Positions 21,702-34,838 of a DNA stretch of 64,000 nucleotides are shown here, piece by piece; within the stretch, counting starts at the first letter, position 1; each line of letters begins with the position of its first letter. Source of the stretch: Tretioscincus oriximinensis (Eukaryota > Chordata > Lepidosauria > Squamata > Gymnophthalmidae). The notes below the pieces were generated by a model. The model made no database searches. It had not been told where the DNA came from and saw only the letters and a program-made list of their open reading frames with translations. The position numbers and the translations under genes are program-made. The stretch spans positions 700,752 through 764,751 of the forward strand of contig JAJVDF010000003.1 of assembly GCA_022410635.1 (NCBI GenBank), in the 5' to 3' direction.

Positions 21702-23631
21702 CAGGATAGGAAAGTTATAGAAGGAACTATCTCACTGGATGCCTCTAGCATCCTAAACTACATTGCTTTGGCTGGTGGAAGCAGGTTCCTTGTTTTTCTT
21801 GCTTTCTGCTAAGGGAACTCCCCCAATATGGCCACTTCCTAGAGGGTGCCACCCTGTATCTTTGCATTGTACTATTTGGTGGTACTGATCCACCACAGAG
21901 CTGGTTCCCTGCATGCCTGATTATCTGTAGCCGGTGTGATCAGATAATCATTTCCAGTACTTCCTAGGAGGAAGCTGTGCAACCCCCCCCCCCTATAAGA
22001 TGACACTTACAAAGTGCCTCTTGTGTTATCCAGATGAAAGGTGAGGCAACAATATAAACACTTAAAAGAAAATATTCCACAGAATCACCAGAGAGGATTG
22101 AATACATCTCAGTTCCATGCACTGAAAATAAGTCTTGATTAGACCATAATACAAAGCCTTTCCCAGCTTTTAAAATTGTGACTTAGGCTGCACGCACACC
22201 ACGACGTAAAAATCGCTATAAAGCTATATTCCAGAATATAGCAATTGCGTGTCTGTGCACCCCAAACATGTATATTCCGTAACATTGCTCCTCGATTTCA
22301 TTGCAGTGCAGACTGAGGCTTTATATTTTTACACCCAGCAGCCTATAGAAACAACTGCCACATTGTTGGTTGTTTTATCCTCGTGCGTCAAACTTGTATG
22401 CACACAGTCACAGACACGAGACGACGGGGCTCTCAGAATGATGTCTGAATATCCCAGCAATAGTTTATTCTGGGGAAAACGATGTTTATTGTGGGTGGAC
22501 TGCTGAAAAAAATGCTTAGCACGTATACCTGAGTCTTCCTCACAGTGCTCCGAACAAGGTAGAAAGTAGCTGTAAAAGTNCTTATAAAGAAGAAGACAGA
22601 AAATTTTTCTGGCTACCAACGAGAGAATGCTGGTTATGATTCCAGCAGGAAAAGCACAAAAGCCTGTTTATATTTGGGTATTCTGCACAGGCAGTTCCTC
22701 AGCTGGCCCTTGCATTAATGTTTTTTCAAGTACCAGGTGGCAGCTGTTTTGAACATTCAAGCTTTGGATGAATTGCAACAGGTTAACTGGTGGTGCTGCT
22801 CATGATGTTGATTTGTGCTCATTTGTCTGAGTGTAATACGGTTTTTGTCCTTCTGTGTAAGCCCAGTGTGATGGAACAAGACAAAGACAACCTGACTAAA
22901 CACAGGATACAGTTTTCAAATAGTTCCGACATTTATTGAAGGAAAAGTGTTACCAAAATTTATATTACCCTTCCTGAACTGTATACCTGCTTCTGCTACC
23001 TTTATCAGCATCACTGTGGATGAATTTTACCCCACTGTTCTTTGCAGAATTGCTTTGATTCAGGACATATTGACTGTTTTAGGGTCCTGCTACAGTTTCT
23101 CAAGTTCAAGTTGGAAATTTGACTAAATCATTTAAAAACTGTACTGTGCTTCTCTTGAACTATTGAAAGGTAGATTTCATCCAGATGTCCGACTTCTTTA
23201 GTGTTGTCGGTCTTCATGGTGTGATAAAGAAGTTCACACTGTCATTTTTGTCAGCCTACATGCATGGAGAGATCTTCTGTTTATGTTGTGAAAACTTCCA
23301 TAATTCCTTACCTGGAATTGTATGGATCCATAGTCTTGTTCTCTTTGGCTAGTGACTCCTCTTTTTCTGCACAGGAAAATTCAATGGAAAAACATAATCT
23401 GAGTTTGTTGGGAGGCTACTTTCAAGGTTATTTTGTTTTGTTTAGGATTGCTCGTATTATGGATGTTGCTTGTTCTTAGGAAACCCAAAATTACTGTGCA
23501 GAAATTCATGCAAAGTGTAGCTGGAATTCCTGTGTGGGTATCCAACGCAGATAGGGCCTCTGGTATCATGGGCATAGCTCATAAAGTTTTCAGAATTCTT
23601 TAAATAGCTATGAAGAAAAAGCATGGGATCG

Positions 23632-23700
23632 GACTATTGAAAGGTGCCTGGTAAAAACACGCCTCTTCACCCAGGCTTTTGATTTTTAGCTCCCTCTGTG
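23632..23700 (+). mobile_element. L2-like LINE fragment
   Basis: GGTGCCTGGTAAAAACACGC-CTCTTCACCCAGGCTTTT matches the region just before the stop of the LINE at 3636-4563 (GGCGCCTGGTAAAGACCTAT-CTCTTCACCCGGGCC). Confidence 0.7.
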
Positions 23701-23770
23701 CTTTGTTCTTTGAAGCTGAGTGGGATTTTTAAAATATTTATTAATCTGTAATCACCATCATTGTCATCTC

Positions 23771-23815
23771 AATCATCATCATCATCACCATCATCATCAC
23801 CATCATCATCATAAT
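23771..23815. repeat. ATC microsatellite
   Basis: About 15 units of ATC/ACC with interruptions. The polyhistidine seen in one frame is a by-product. Confidence 0.95.
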
Positions 23816-24300
23816 CGTTTTATTGGTTTTCTGATAACTGCCCTGGTGCTAGAATTTGCAACACATTTGGCAAAAGCCATTATGTTACTGCAGCACCAAT
23901 GCATATGGAAGGAAAGCAGTAATAATGCTACATGACTCCTCCAAAACTTTGGCTGGAGACACATGAGGAGCTAAAAGGCAGATTTACTGCCTATTTTGGG
24001 CTTTTAGCATATACCCATCGATCTGCATATAGGCAGGTGGAGGACTGTAGGCGGCAAGAGGAAGGAAATTCTGTACCTTTAATGGCTCAGACATGTCCTC
24101 TCTCCCATCATTACACTCTCACCACCAGGTTTGACTCTTGGTTAAAGTTTCATACTGCGGAATGTTTTGTTAGCTTTACATCAGAAGTAATAGGATTGTG
24201 GTATCTAAAATATTCTACCTTCATATAATAATAATGACAACAACAACTATATTGCAGGGGAATATTATACACACAAACACATCACCGTTCCTGCCGGACA

Positions 24301-24555
24301 GCCTTGGCCAAGGCAAGAGAAGCACCAGGAGGAAGGGCAGGAGGGAAGAAAATTAGAAACACTGGGGGGGCAGGAGGGAGGGGCAAGAGTGGTGGGGGAG
24401 GGAGGGCCAACAGAGGCAGGAGAACAGTAGGGAGGGGGGAGGGAGAGGCAGGGGAGGCAGGACATAGGGCAAGAGGGGACAGCAACTGCTCAAGGAACAC
24501 TGGGAAGAGGAAGTACGAGGAAAGAGGCAGAGGAGGTGGAGAGGCAGGAGAATAG
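24301..24555 (+). repeat. G-rich polypurine tract
   Basis: Dense AGGAGG/GGGAGG blocks with several runs of four or more G occur on this strand, next to the 5' edge of a CR1. Candidate for G-quadruplex or triplex formation. Not coding: all frames are low complexity. Confidence 0.85.
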
Positions 24556-25015
24556 GGATGGATGGGATGGACAGGGTGAATAGAGAAAAAATGTTTTCTC
24601 TATCACACAACACTAGGACCAGAGGGCACTCCTTGAAACTGATGGGCAGAAAAGTGAGGACAGACAAAGAAAAGTATTTTTTTCACCCAGAGNGTCATCA
24701 GCCTGTGGAATTTACTTTCTCAAGAGGTGGTGGTAGTTAACAGCTTGGATAGTTTCAAGACAGGACCAGACAGGTTTATGGACACCAAGGGTATGAATGG
24801 GTACTAGGATGGATGTCTGGATGCTGCCTCTGGGTTGAAGCAACAGGTAGTGCTCCTGAAATGCCATTNGCAGGGAGTCATGAACAGGTGCATATTTTGC
24901 TTTCCTCTGTTCGGACTGCCCAGGTGCATCTGGTGGGCCTCTGTGTGAGACAGAATGCTGGACTAGATGGGCTCTGGCCNGATCCAGTATGGCTCTTCTT
25001 ATGTTCTTAAGAGTG
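24556..25015 (+). mobile_element. CR1 3' end
   Basis: It starts in polymerase C-terminus (GGACAGGGTGAATAGAGAAA; the frame reads DRVNREKMFSLSHNTRTRG) and runs to ...TTCTTATGTTCTTAAGAG. Its terminal octamers were the target of the foldback A element that follows immediately. Confidence 0.92.
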
Positions 25016-25640
25016 TAGGCTGACCAGATGCCCCCTTTTGGGGGNAAAAAACCAGTTTTGGGGTGTCTACCCTGCCCTCCTAAAGAAAAAAAAATTAAAA
25101 TTTTTAAAAAAGATTTTGGATTTTTTTAATTTTGTTTTTAAATAACNGCANCAAACACTAGGGGGCTCTGCCATCTGAGGCCAGCTCTTGAAGGCACCCT
25201 CCCCTCAGTAAAAAATAAAATTTCTCACACACTTCAAACATTTCTCGTACACTTCCCCAAAAATTATTTTTGATTTTTTTTNNAAAAAAATCACTGCACC
25301 ACCACAACCAGGGTCAGCTCCTGAAGGCACCCTCATGCATTTCAAACAATTCTCACACATCTAAAAAAATGATTTTTTTTAAAAAAACAATACACTGCAC
25401 CACCACTAGGGGCCTCTAGCAACCAGAGCCAGCTCCTGAAGGCAGCCTCCCCTCTGTAAAAAAATAAAAAAATTCTGATGTACTCCAAAAATTCTCACAC
25501 AGTTTAAAAATTCTCACACACTTAAAATTTTCACATGCTTCGCAGATTTCTCGGGCGGGAATTTCAGATTGCATATTGGTGGGTAATTTGCATATTTATT
25601 AATTACTCAGGTTTGGGCCTTAGATAATTTGGTCAGTCTA
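25016..25640. mobile_element. Foldback family A, 625-bp long member
   Basis: Left end TAGGCTGACCAGATGCCCCC, right end GGTCAGTCTA, with flanks TTAAGAGTG and TTAAGAGGG (8 of 9 identical). Instead of a short centre it holds an internal repeat: a block like CCAGCTCCTGAAGGCACCCTC recurs near 25180, 25316 and 25431, separated by A/T tracts and TTCTCACACACTT motifs. No ORF. It may be closer to the parental non-autonomous transposon. Confidence 0.8.
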
Positions 25641-28570
25641 TTAAGAGGGTGAATGACCAAAAGGAGATGAGGACATGACACACAAACTGCTGCTTGCTAA
25701 TGGCCCACTGCATTACACAGGGGCAGTGGGTTTGTTAGGGTGTATAAACTGTTTAAAAAATAAAGAGAAAAGTTCAGAAGAGCTCTAATCTGGGGCCATT
25801 ACATTTCCTTTTAACAAATCCAAGTGTGATTGTATCATAGATGGTTTCTAAGGACTTCTTATATTTGTAGGATTGCAGTGGAAGGCTATCTACAATTTTA
25901 AAGAGCTAAATATTTGCTAAATAAGTACATGCCATTTAGCCTTTCTTCTTCTTTCACAAAACTGTTTTGAAAATAAATGAAACCAAACAAGTATAAATTG
26001 CATTTGGTTATTTATCACCTTCCCATACACTCATTCACAATATTTGGGTAGTGAATTATTAACGAACAGAAAATGTTTTGACTTGAGACAGATGAGCTTG
26101 TAAAAACGAGGAACCCTGGCAGTGACTTCATTAAGGTAACTTTAGGAGGGCAGCTGTTTGAACAAAGAACAGAAGGCTCTCGCTATATTTCAACAGGCTA
26201 TGGCTTGACATACCATTTTTCTTTCTCTACTTGCATAAACCCAGTTCATTAAAAGGGTAATACATGCTAAATGTAGTGCAATTATTTCTAGCCAAAAGGA
26301 CTTAAAGACACTTTCCTGCCTACCGAGGGCTATCATAGATGCTGCAGTGAGCCAAACACACAGCTTATTAAGAATAAAAGTTGATTTCAGAACTTAATTT
26401 CTAAAATCAGTACAGCTATAATTTGAACCTACTAAGCTATATAGTTTAACGAGTGAGAACTTGCCAAGGATCAATAGGGGAATTTGTTTCAAGCCTTTCT
26501 TATCTCAAATCAGCAAAACACAAATAATTCAGAGATGATGTATAAGGATTTGTTATGCAAAAAAGCTCAAAATCAAAAGGATGTTGGTAAACCCATTGGT
26601 AGGAATGAATCATTCACTAGGTTTGGATTTTCACCAGTGGCACATCCATCTTTAGTTTTGGAGATCAGTATTAATTTTATTTGATTAGAAGAGTTTTTTT
26701 TTTTGCCTTTTTATTTTGTTTAATTGGTCTTGTTAACTCTGGTTACATCAATAAATTAAAATGTTTTGGGGATGGTAAATAAAGGATGGTTGTTACTTTA
26801 AAAACATGTAAAATGTTTCATAGTTTTGAAAATCATGCAATTATTTGTTGTCGGATGAAAATACAGATTGAGTTTTTCATCTGAAAATTCATAATGAATT
26901 TTCTTGAAAGTATTCATTATACTCATAGTTGAAATATTACCTTGGCTCAGCAAATGCAGTTTAATTTCCTATCTCTCATATTTGCAAATCCTGAATCATT
27001 TAGCCCTGGGAAGAACTTTAGTATATTATTCATGTTTAACAAGTGTGCTTATTCAACATACCTTTTTACTGTACTATACATGTAGGAGACAGTGGATACT
27101 GAAATGTATAAAATATTATCTTTAACAGANAGAGAAATTAATATTAGAGTGCATACTGAAACTTAATTTAACTGGGGATTATGGTAGAGCTGCAATATTA
27201 TTCTTCTGTAGTATTGGAATACTTTATTAATGATCTGCAAGTTTTCTAAGCGGTCCAGAAATTCTGCATTCAGATTTTTATTAGAAACTTCAATTAATTT
27301 TTGCTCAGATATAAATTTCTCATTTTTNNAAAAAAAATCAAAAGCAATATGTTTGAAGATATTCCCATCACTTTTTAATATGATAAAATGTAATTTTTTC
27401 CGCTAGAATCTAAAGCTGGAGGTATTGTTTAATCATTCTCTATGCACCTCTGTCATTTAGAGACATCTACACTTGTTTTAATCCAGTTTCAGCCCAGTTT
27501 CAAATAAGGCAACATATTATTAAAGACACAGGTTGGGTTGTTTTCTCGTTATCTAATTCAGAAGGTTCACTTTTGGGAATGACAAAATAAAATAAATAAT
27601 GAAAAGAATGTAAACAAAAAATCTGATTCTATTCTGTTTCTGCTAAATTAAAAAAATGAGGGATGAATTCACAACAAAGTAAGTCTTGGGGAAAAAATAT
27701 AATAGCCTCCTCCCTCAATTAATATATAAGGAATGAGAATTGGACTAGTTCATCTAAAAAGATTCTACACATTATTCAAACCTAATCAACTATTACTCTA
27801 TCAAATTCCAGCAGGAAAATTAATTAAAATAATTTCAGCTTCTTTATGTACAGAAATAAAGATTATCAGTCCAGAATTTACAAATACATACATATAAATT
27901 ACGTTAGCAATCTGGACAAAATTATACATCTTATATATCAGAGATACCTTTAAAATATTTATAAAACTACCGTATGTCATGTGATAAAAGGTAATAGAAC
28001 ATTTTAGGAACTGCAAATTTTATTTTGATAACAACTTACAATCATCATCATCATAAAAAAAATTGAAAAGTGGGATCACACATATCTGAATAGTATAACA
28101 CATCCATGGATTTTACCCTGATGAAAGAACTGGATGTGTACCATCCAGTGCTGCTGATAGGTAAGTTCACCACCTGTTCCTTGCACTACTCAATCTTTAG
28201 CTGTCATGTGGACAGTGAAGCACTCATCTCATAATCCATTTATTGCATGACTAGGCATTTGGTCAGGCACTGGTACCACCTAGCAGGGGGAAGTGGCTTC
28301 TGGCTCCCTCTGACCCTTCTCCATGCTACAGCTGCAGTTAGTTAGGGAAAGTGACTCCCAGCTCTGCCTCCCTCCTCTGTTCCAGAATGATGCAGTGGGC
28401 CATGCACATCGGCAGTGGGCCACACACATCAGAGACAGCAGGCCGGAGGCATTGGCAGGTGGCGAAGAATTTGGGCTGGGCGTCAGAGTTTGCCCTTTCC
28501 ACCATGTTGTGCAGAGGACTGGACATCCTATGGTATTGCCACCATGGGCACATGTATGTTGAGCTCAATG

Positions 28571-28618
28571 TTCCAAACTCTGTCATTGGTCCATAGAGAC
28601 CAATCACATAGTTTGGAA
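28571..28618. repeat. Inverted repeat
   Basis: TTCCAAACT-n5-ATTGGTC, six spacer bases, then GACCAAT-n5-AGTTTGGAA. This makes an interrupted hairpin inside a GC-richer segment (about 28265-28640) that I cannot classify. Confidence 0.55.
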
Positions 28619-30147
28619 TTTTGGACTTGGTATTGCGTGTCTTATTAATAATAGAGATCATTGATTGTAGTGTGATTAAAAATAGGAGCAGGAATGGGAG
28701 TGATCTGGCTGCCTTGGATTAACATTCCCCTGGCCAGGTGTTGAAAGGACTAATGTCCATTCAAGTTGAACCAGATTCTGTAATCAGAGCAATATTTGAC
28801 TACAAATTTTGACAATTTATGAAACACTGAACTATGCTGTCCCTTTAATTTTTACATTTTTTTGCCCAAACTTGCTTTTTCTATAATTTCCAAAACTCTA
28901 GCTCTGAACTGAATGGAGAGACAAGATTTACAACCATGCTTCATTAAAATGTTTTAAAACTTGGACATTTTATTATAGTGCTCATATATAGAGGTTGTTC
29001 TTTTATTAGATCCTTTCTGAAATTGTATTAAGGAATTAATATTTTAGATTACCCAACCCTGCACAGAAAATTTGATAGATCATCCAACCTTCATTTGAAA
29101 TCTATTGCCGATTAAATAGTATACAGGTACTATTAAATAGAATAATTTACCACATTATTTGAGAGGATTGTTCTTTATCTTTTTCTTCTCATTGTAAAGA
29201 CTTGTTGAAATCTTGCTGCATTTTACTTCCCTGGCAACAAACTGCTTTCTTTCCTTTGGAGAAATCCACATACAATGCCTGGTATATTAAACTTCAAACC
29301 CCAAAAGAGTAGATGACAAATAATTGCTTGTGTATGCTTGCTGAATTGTAGCAATACCTTTATGCTTATGGTTTTTGCATAAGTACAAGCACTTATAACA
29401 AAGCAGAGCTAAATCTGGCTTGGAAATTCACCTGTATCACTTTCAACATTGAAGAAGGAGATCCTACACACATACATATATACATGTATGTAAATAAAGC
29501 TTCCTGGGATTCTTAATGCTGCATTAAACTGTTTCAGAAGTTTTTTGAGCATATATTGCTTAAAGTGGAAGTGAATAAGTTATGAGTAAAGCTGCGTCAA
29601 TAATCCACTTGTAGTCAAATTTGTGTTGTGCATATTTTAGGTTTTAGAGCTGCTTACCCAAATGATCGGTTTACCAGAAAAACCAACTGTTGAACCACTA
29701 TATAAGGTAATTGCAAAAAGACTGTGATATGTCGATAGTTTGGCAAGAAACTGGGAGGGTAAAAGGCAGATGACTCTAATATTGATAGCAAACTATCCAA
29801 TAGCATTTTAGGAGGAAGAGAANTTGGTTTTTTACAGCTCACTTTTCTCGACCTGAAGGGAATCAAAACGGCTTGTGTAACCTTCTTTTCTGATTAAGTC
29901 AGTTTACTAGTGATCCACATTAAGATGAAGCCATACCAGCTGTGACTAGGACCCCCTTAATCTGCATTAATTTGTAGATACGGAGGAATAGAAGCGGTCT
30001 ACAGAGACTCTTATTTTGGATTAAGGGATCAAAGGTCCCATTTAATCAGCTTACAGCAGAGAAGATGGTACCTCAAGTAGATTAGAAAAGCTAATCCACA
30101 TGTTCCCATTCTATGTCTAATTTGCATTAAAATTTAGAAACAGTGGG

Positions 30148-30745
30148 GGGATTCANCTGGTTCACCCAGGTTCGGTAGAATTGGTATCTAATTTTTTTAG
30201 TTTGGTGAACCAGTTGTTAAACCACTGAGGCCCTGCCTCCTGCCAGAAATGAATAAGAACATAAGAAGAGCCATACTGGATCAGGCCACAGNCCATCAAG
30301 TCCAGCATTCTGTGTCACACAGATGCCCACCAGATGCAACTGGGCAGTCCGAACAGAGGAAGCAAAATATGCAGCTCCTGTTCATGACTCCCTGCAAATT
30401 GTATTTCAGGAGTCCTGCCTGTTGCTCCATCCCGGAGGCAACATCCAGACGTCCATCCTAGTATCCATTTATACCCCTGGTGTCCATAAACCTGTCTAGT
30501 CCTGTCTTGAAACTATCCAAGCTGTTAGCTACCACTACCTCTTCAGGAAGNAAATTNCACAGCCCGATGACCCTCTGGGTGAAAAAATACTNTCCTTTGT
30601 CTGTTCTCACTTTTCTTCCCATCAGCTTCAAGGAGTATGCTCTGGTCCTTGAGTCATTTCCAGTTGCTGTGTCCTGGAAATCATTATTTAAAATGGCACT
30701 CCTGGAAGAGAACCAGTTGTTAAATTGTTTGGATCCCACCATTAG
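30148..30745. repeat. Unclassified repeat split by CR1
   Basis: GAACCAGTTGTTAAA occurs on the left part (about 30206) and again on the right part (about 30711) of an inserted CR1. GGATCCCACC ends the right part. It looks like an older DNA-transposon-type repeat, but family and limits are uncertain. Confidence 0.4.
30247..30654 (-). mobile_element. CR1 3' end
   Basis: Plus strand begins AATAAGAACATAAGAAGAGC. The minus-strand frame reads RGINGY preceded by LDRFMDT, upstream of which is LPEEVVVANSLDSFKTG, the CR1 polymerase C-terminus. Confidence 0.92.
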
Positions 30746-31933
30746 TTATGCTGTACTTGTGAAATTATTTTTCTATCTTTAATGTGGATTAAAGGCACTA
30801 AGGATGCTCATACTACCATCTCTGTTTTGGCACCACTTGTGTGTGTGAACATGTGGGTGTAATTTATAGACTGATATTGTGTATTTGTCATTTCCAAATG
30901 TTTTATTGGTGACTTCTTTTCTGCTAATGGTATTTCATATCCAGTAGGTCATCCTCTTCTCTGCTGCAAGGTTATTAAATATATTTCTCTATATACAGAG
31001 AGATACAGCAAATTAGATTTTCTTTTTTCTTCTATTACACCCACTTTTATGTGTTGGGAAGAATGTATCCCCTTGGAAAGCAGAACGTAACTTCTTTGTT
31101 TTTAATATTCTGTAGCGATATCTTCTGAAAGACAAAGAACGAGGAAACTTGGTACATGTGGGATCTGCATAATCTAGATGTAATTATTCGAAACGTACAA
31201 TATCCTTTTAGTTACAAGGAGCTTTTAGAATGTGTAAATGTCCTGAAGTGGCCTTGAAAATTAAAAATGTCCCAGAGCAACTACAAAGAATTAGCCTCTA
31301 TTAGCTCTGAGAGATCACATCCCTTTCGACTTTATTACAATATAAGTTCTTTGAAGGGATTTTTTTTCAAACCCTTTTTGTCATGAAGTATCTATCCTCT
31401 TCATCTTGAGTGAATTTACTGAAAATTAAACCAGCAATTCTTAATTATGATGTATATAGCATTTATTACAAAACTATAGGCACTTTTGTTGAAAAATTCA
31501 TGTTTTTCTTAACCCAAATCAGGATTTTATTTTATTTTATTTTACTTTTTTGCTGTGTGATATAAGAAGCTTGGCTGAATTCAATGATAAAAGATCCATT
31601 AACTTAAATAAACNAAGATGTTCCTGAGGGTGTCTTGGAAATTAAATCACACTACTGAAGACTTCTAATTGGTTCTAAGACTTTTAATATCCACAGTGGC
31701 TTGGCCCAGAAATTCAAGTTTGTTTATTTTATTTTTAATAAATTGGCTCTGTTGAGAAGCTGAAGAGGGAACATGTAGACCAGGCAATTTTATAAAGGAG
31801 AAAAAAAATTAAATGAGTAATAAATCCCACACTGCTAGGTTTATATAAGAGAATAAACAGAATATAATGTTCTACTTCAACAGTTACAGATATAATTTAA
31901 ACCCTAGATCTAAGTCCAGTGACACACCCTTTA

Positions 31934-32165
31934 ATAATCCTAATTGCAAGAAATTGCATGAATTGCAAGAAATTGCAACTGACTGCAAGTAGATACATGG
32001 GAACCACCAGAGCCTGGTGGGGAAGATAGAATGTGAGCCTTCGGGCAAAAATACCCTTGTAAGCCGCTTTGAGTCCCTTTGAAAGGTGAGAAAAGCGGGG
32101 TATAAGAACCCAGTTTCTCCTCCTCCTCTTCCTCTTCTTCTTCCTCTTATTCTTATTCTTATTCA
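31934..32165 (+). mobile_element. SINE I, 5'-truncated
   Basis: The tRNA-like head is missing. The body (AATTGCAAGAAATTGC...) and tail GTAAGCCGCTTTGAGTCCC...GCGGGGTATAAGAACCCAG are intact, followed by a TCC/TTC/TTATTC pyrimidine repeat. Confidence 0.88.
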
Positions 32166-32197
32166 ACCCATTTTAAGTGTGTGTAAAGGTCCTCCTT

Positions 32198-32448
32198 TAA
32201 ATTTATTTATTTATTTGTTCTTATATCCTGACCTATACCTGAAGATCTCAGGGCAGCCAACCATAGAATGGTGCACATAGCTTTTGTTGCTTTCTCCCCA
32301 ACAGACATCCTGTGGAGTAGATGGGGCTNAGAGAGTTCTAAAGAACAGTGACTGGCCCAAGGTGGCTTTCACGAATGAGTGGGGAATCGAACTGGGAGAC
32401 TACAAAATGTGAGTCCAACACTCTAACCACTACACCAAACTGGCTCTC
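32198..32448 (-). mobile_element. SINE II
   Basis: Tail repeat TTTATTTATTTA on the plus strand. Minus strand has GTTTGGTGTAGTGGTTAGAG and the GTTCGATTCCCCACTC B box. A short deletion removes part of the GGGTGACCTTGG core. Confidence 0.9.
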
Positions 32449-32968
32449 TCTGTAAAAATGTTAAAAAACTCAGCATGCCCCCCTTCTATGCCTGCCAGAT
32501 TTCCGGAGCAGAGCAGAAACATTTTTCTTGTTGAAAATGGGCATCACATCCGAAATTTGTTGAGCTATCTTGACTCTAAGCTGGTGTGCTTCAGTTTGGC
32601 AAATTCTGAACATGGAACCTGATTTAGTGCCTTTTAGTACCAGCTGCTGCTTTATTTTTCTGTAGGCTTTATTGATTAGGACCTGCTTTTACATTCTAGA
32701 ACTGTATCGCCTCACACCATGGCTGTTTTCTGGAAGGAGCTCATCATGTTGCTATGTCTAGTAACATGATGAACCCACTTTTCGCAGCCAGGAAAGGGAT
32801 GTAAAATCACCTTATTTATTTATTTGATGACTGAAGGATATTTTTTTTAAAACAATATTTGGAAACATGTATAAACAGAAAACATTACAAACTAATTACA
32901 TATATACATACGTAGTTTTCTTGGCAAGTTTCATTTAGTTGAACCCCATCAGCCGTGACCTCTTCTGT

Positions 32969-32973
32969 CTAAT

Positions 32974-33028
<55 letters not shown>

Positions 33029-33262
33029 TTTGTACTTGTATCCCGCCCTATACCCGAAGGTCTCAGGGCGGCCAACCATAGGGTGGTGCACATAGCTTTT
33101 GCTGCTTTCTCCACAACAGACACCCTGTGGAGTAGGTGGGGCTGAGAGAGTTCAAAGAGCTCTGACTGGCCCAAGGTCACCCAGCTGGCTTTCGTGGAGA
33201 AGCGGGGAATCGAAACAGGAGACTACCAGGTACGGGTCCAACACTCAACCACTACAGCAAAC
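32969..33262 (-). mobile_element. SINE II with expanded AAAT tail
   Basis: Complete core and tail as in the copy at 12467. The terminal TTTA repeat has grown to about 15 units (32970-33030), and the tRNA-like head is slightly damaged. Confidence 0.9.
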
Positions 33263-34311
33263 ATTATCATCTCTGCTATATACTCAAACCATAAGCGTAT
33301 GGTCCACCCCCTCGCTACTACCATCTGAACTGCCCAAATATACCTTTGAACACATACACAGAATATTGTGGAATATTTAAAGAACCTGTTCTCTCCATTA
33401 TCCTGACCAGCTCTGTTCTTGGGATAGAAAGAAGTGTCTNGTGATGCGGCAGGCTGGGCACTGTTTAAAAAGTAATCCTCCCAGATATTATTTTCCAGAG
33501 ATACTTTTAGATGTGATACCCCTATGCCTATCCCTATGATCTTGCACTAGTTGGAATAAGCTCCCTTAAAGGAGGGTGACTACTGCCAGATAAATTCCAA
33601 GGTAAAGGTTTAAACCTAGAAGAGAGGAAGGTTAGCCAGGTGTAGCTTCCTATGTTTGCAACACCTGGGGAGGAATACCTTTTCACACCTATTAAAGGTA
33701 TAAATCTGTATCCTGGATTTTATCTAGCAATCCTATCTTAATATAGAAACAAGCAAGCACTGCATATAACATGATTTTAAAATTTGTAGAGTCCTGGGTG
33801 TTATATCCTCTTTTTTTATGCTGCATCACTATGCTGCATTGGCAAAACATATAGATTTATGTTTTTATTATCGTTAATATCTCAGGTTATCACAAAAAGC
33901 AGACAGGAGCTTTGTAATTTAATGTGTGTGGAATAGAAAGTTCATATGCTTCAGTCAGTAATAAATTGCACTTGGTTAAAAATAAATAAATCCTCTTTTT
34001 CATACTCATTAAAGTTGCAGAACTCCTGTCCTGGTCTTTTTGTGATAACACTATTAATACCCTACCCATTACAAAAGGTCTCAGATAAAGTAACTGGATA
34101 TTTTTGTGTGTCTTAATGTGAGAAACAATCAATCATAATAAACAAGTTTTAAGTTACTTTTCAGTTTCCTTGGGGATATTTTTTCTTGTGCTATTTAGTT
34201 TTTCCCCTTTGCATTATGTGAAGATACAGTTTTATGTAACATAGTAATGATTACCTTTGCCCCAGTTTCCATTTGGTAAATATTAAAATGATTGTTCACC
34301 ATTAAAACATT

Positions 34312-34485
34312 CATAGACNTAAAGAGTTGGAAGGNTCCTCCAGGGACATGAAGTNCAACGCCCTGATGAATGCAGGATACACTCTGTTNGAAGACNTCCA
34401 GCGAAGGAGAACTCAACACCTCCTGAGGTGACTTATTACACTGGTTGAGTGTCCTTATTGTCAGAAAGTTTTTTCTGATATCTAA
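34312..34485 (-). mobile_element. CR1 (ATTCTATGA type) 3' end, first part
   Basis: Plus strand CATTCATAGACNTAAAGAGT-TGGAAGG is a decayed reverse complement of the classic CR1 terminus CCTTCCAACTCTATGATTC. It follows the same path as the copy at 62628 up to GATATCTAATCT, where an insertion breaks it; it resumes at 35343. Confidence 0.8.
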
Positions 34486-34687
34486 TCTATGGCTGGATGA
34501 CCCCTTTAGGGGTGGGTGGGTTGAAAACCCAGTTTTGGGGTGCCCTCCCAGTTTTTTTCTAATAAATTTTTTTTCAAAAAAAGATTTTTTTTCACTTTTT
34601 TAATTTTTTTTTTCCTCAGAAAAAAATGGGAGGCACCGCAAAAGCAGGTTTTCAACTCCCCCCAAAAGGGGTCATCTGGTCAGCCTA
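34486..34687. mobile_element. Foldback family A, copy 5
   Basis: The left end is damaged (TATGGCTGGATGACCCC). The right end GGGGTCATCTGGTCAGCCTA is intact, and the arms TTGAAAACCCAGTTTTGGGG / AGCAGGTTTTCAACTCC pair. No clear duplication on the left. Confidence 0.8.
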
Positions 34688-34780
34688 CATGGTGGTGATC
34701 AAAACCATTTAGGCACAGGCAAAATAAAACATTTTGCTCTGCACTGCAATACCGTTCCCATCACTGTTTAAGCTCTTTTT

Positions 34781-34838
34781 CAGAGAAATAGCCATGTTTG
34801 TCTAGTAGAAAGTCCAGCAAAGGAGCTAGCAGCACTTT
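34781..34838 (-). mobile_element. Retroposon H, short non-palindromic copy
   Basis: Plus strand CAGAGAAATAGCCATGTTTG-TCTAGTAGAAAGTCCAGCAA is the reverse complement of the H 3' end. It is flanked by GTTTAAGCTCTTTTT and GTTTATGCTCTGTTT (13 of 15 match). This shows that H can insert as a plain 5'-truncated retroposon. Confidence 0.8.

Noticed and set aside
22249..22506. 85-residue plus-strand ORF
   Set aside because: No family features, biased composition, and on the strand opposite the host gene within a long intron.
28323..28661. Overlapping ORFs on both strands in a GC-richer patch
   Set aside because: Three or more frames are open because of composition; the patch includes an inverted repeat and no splice signals or domain.
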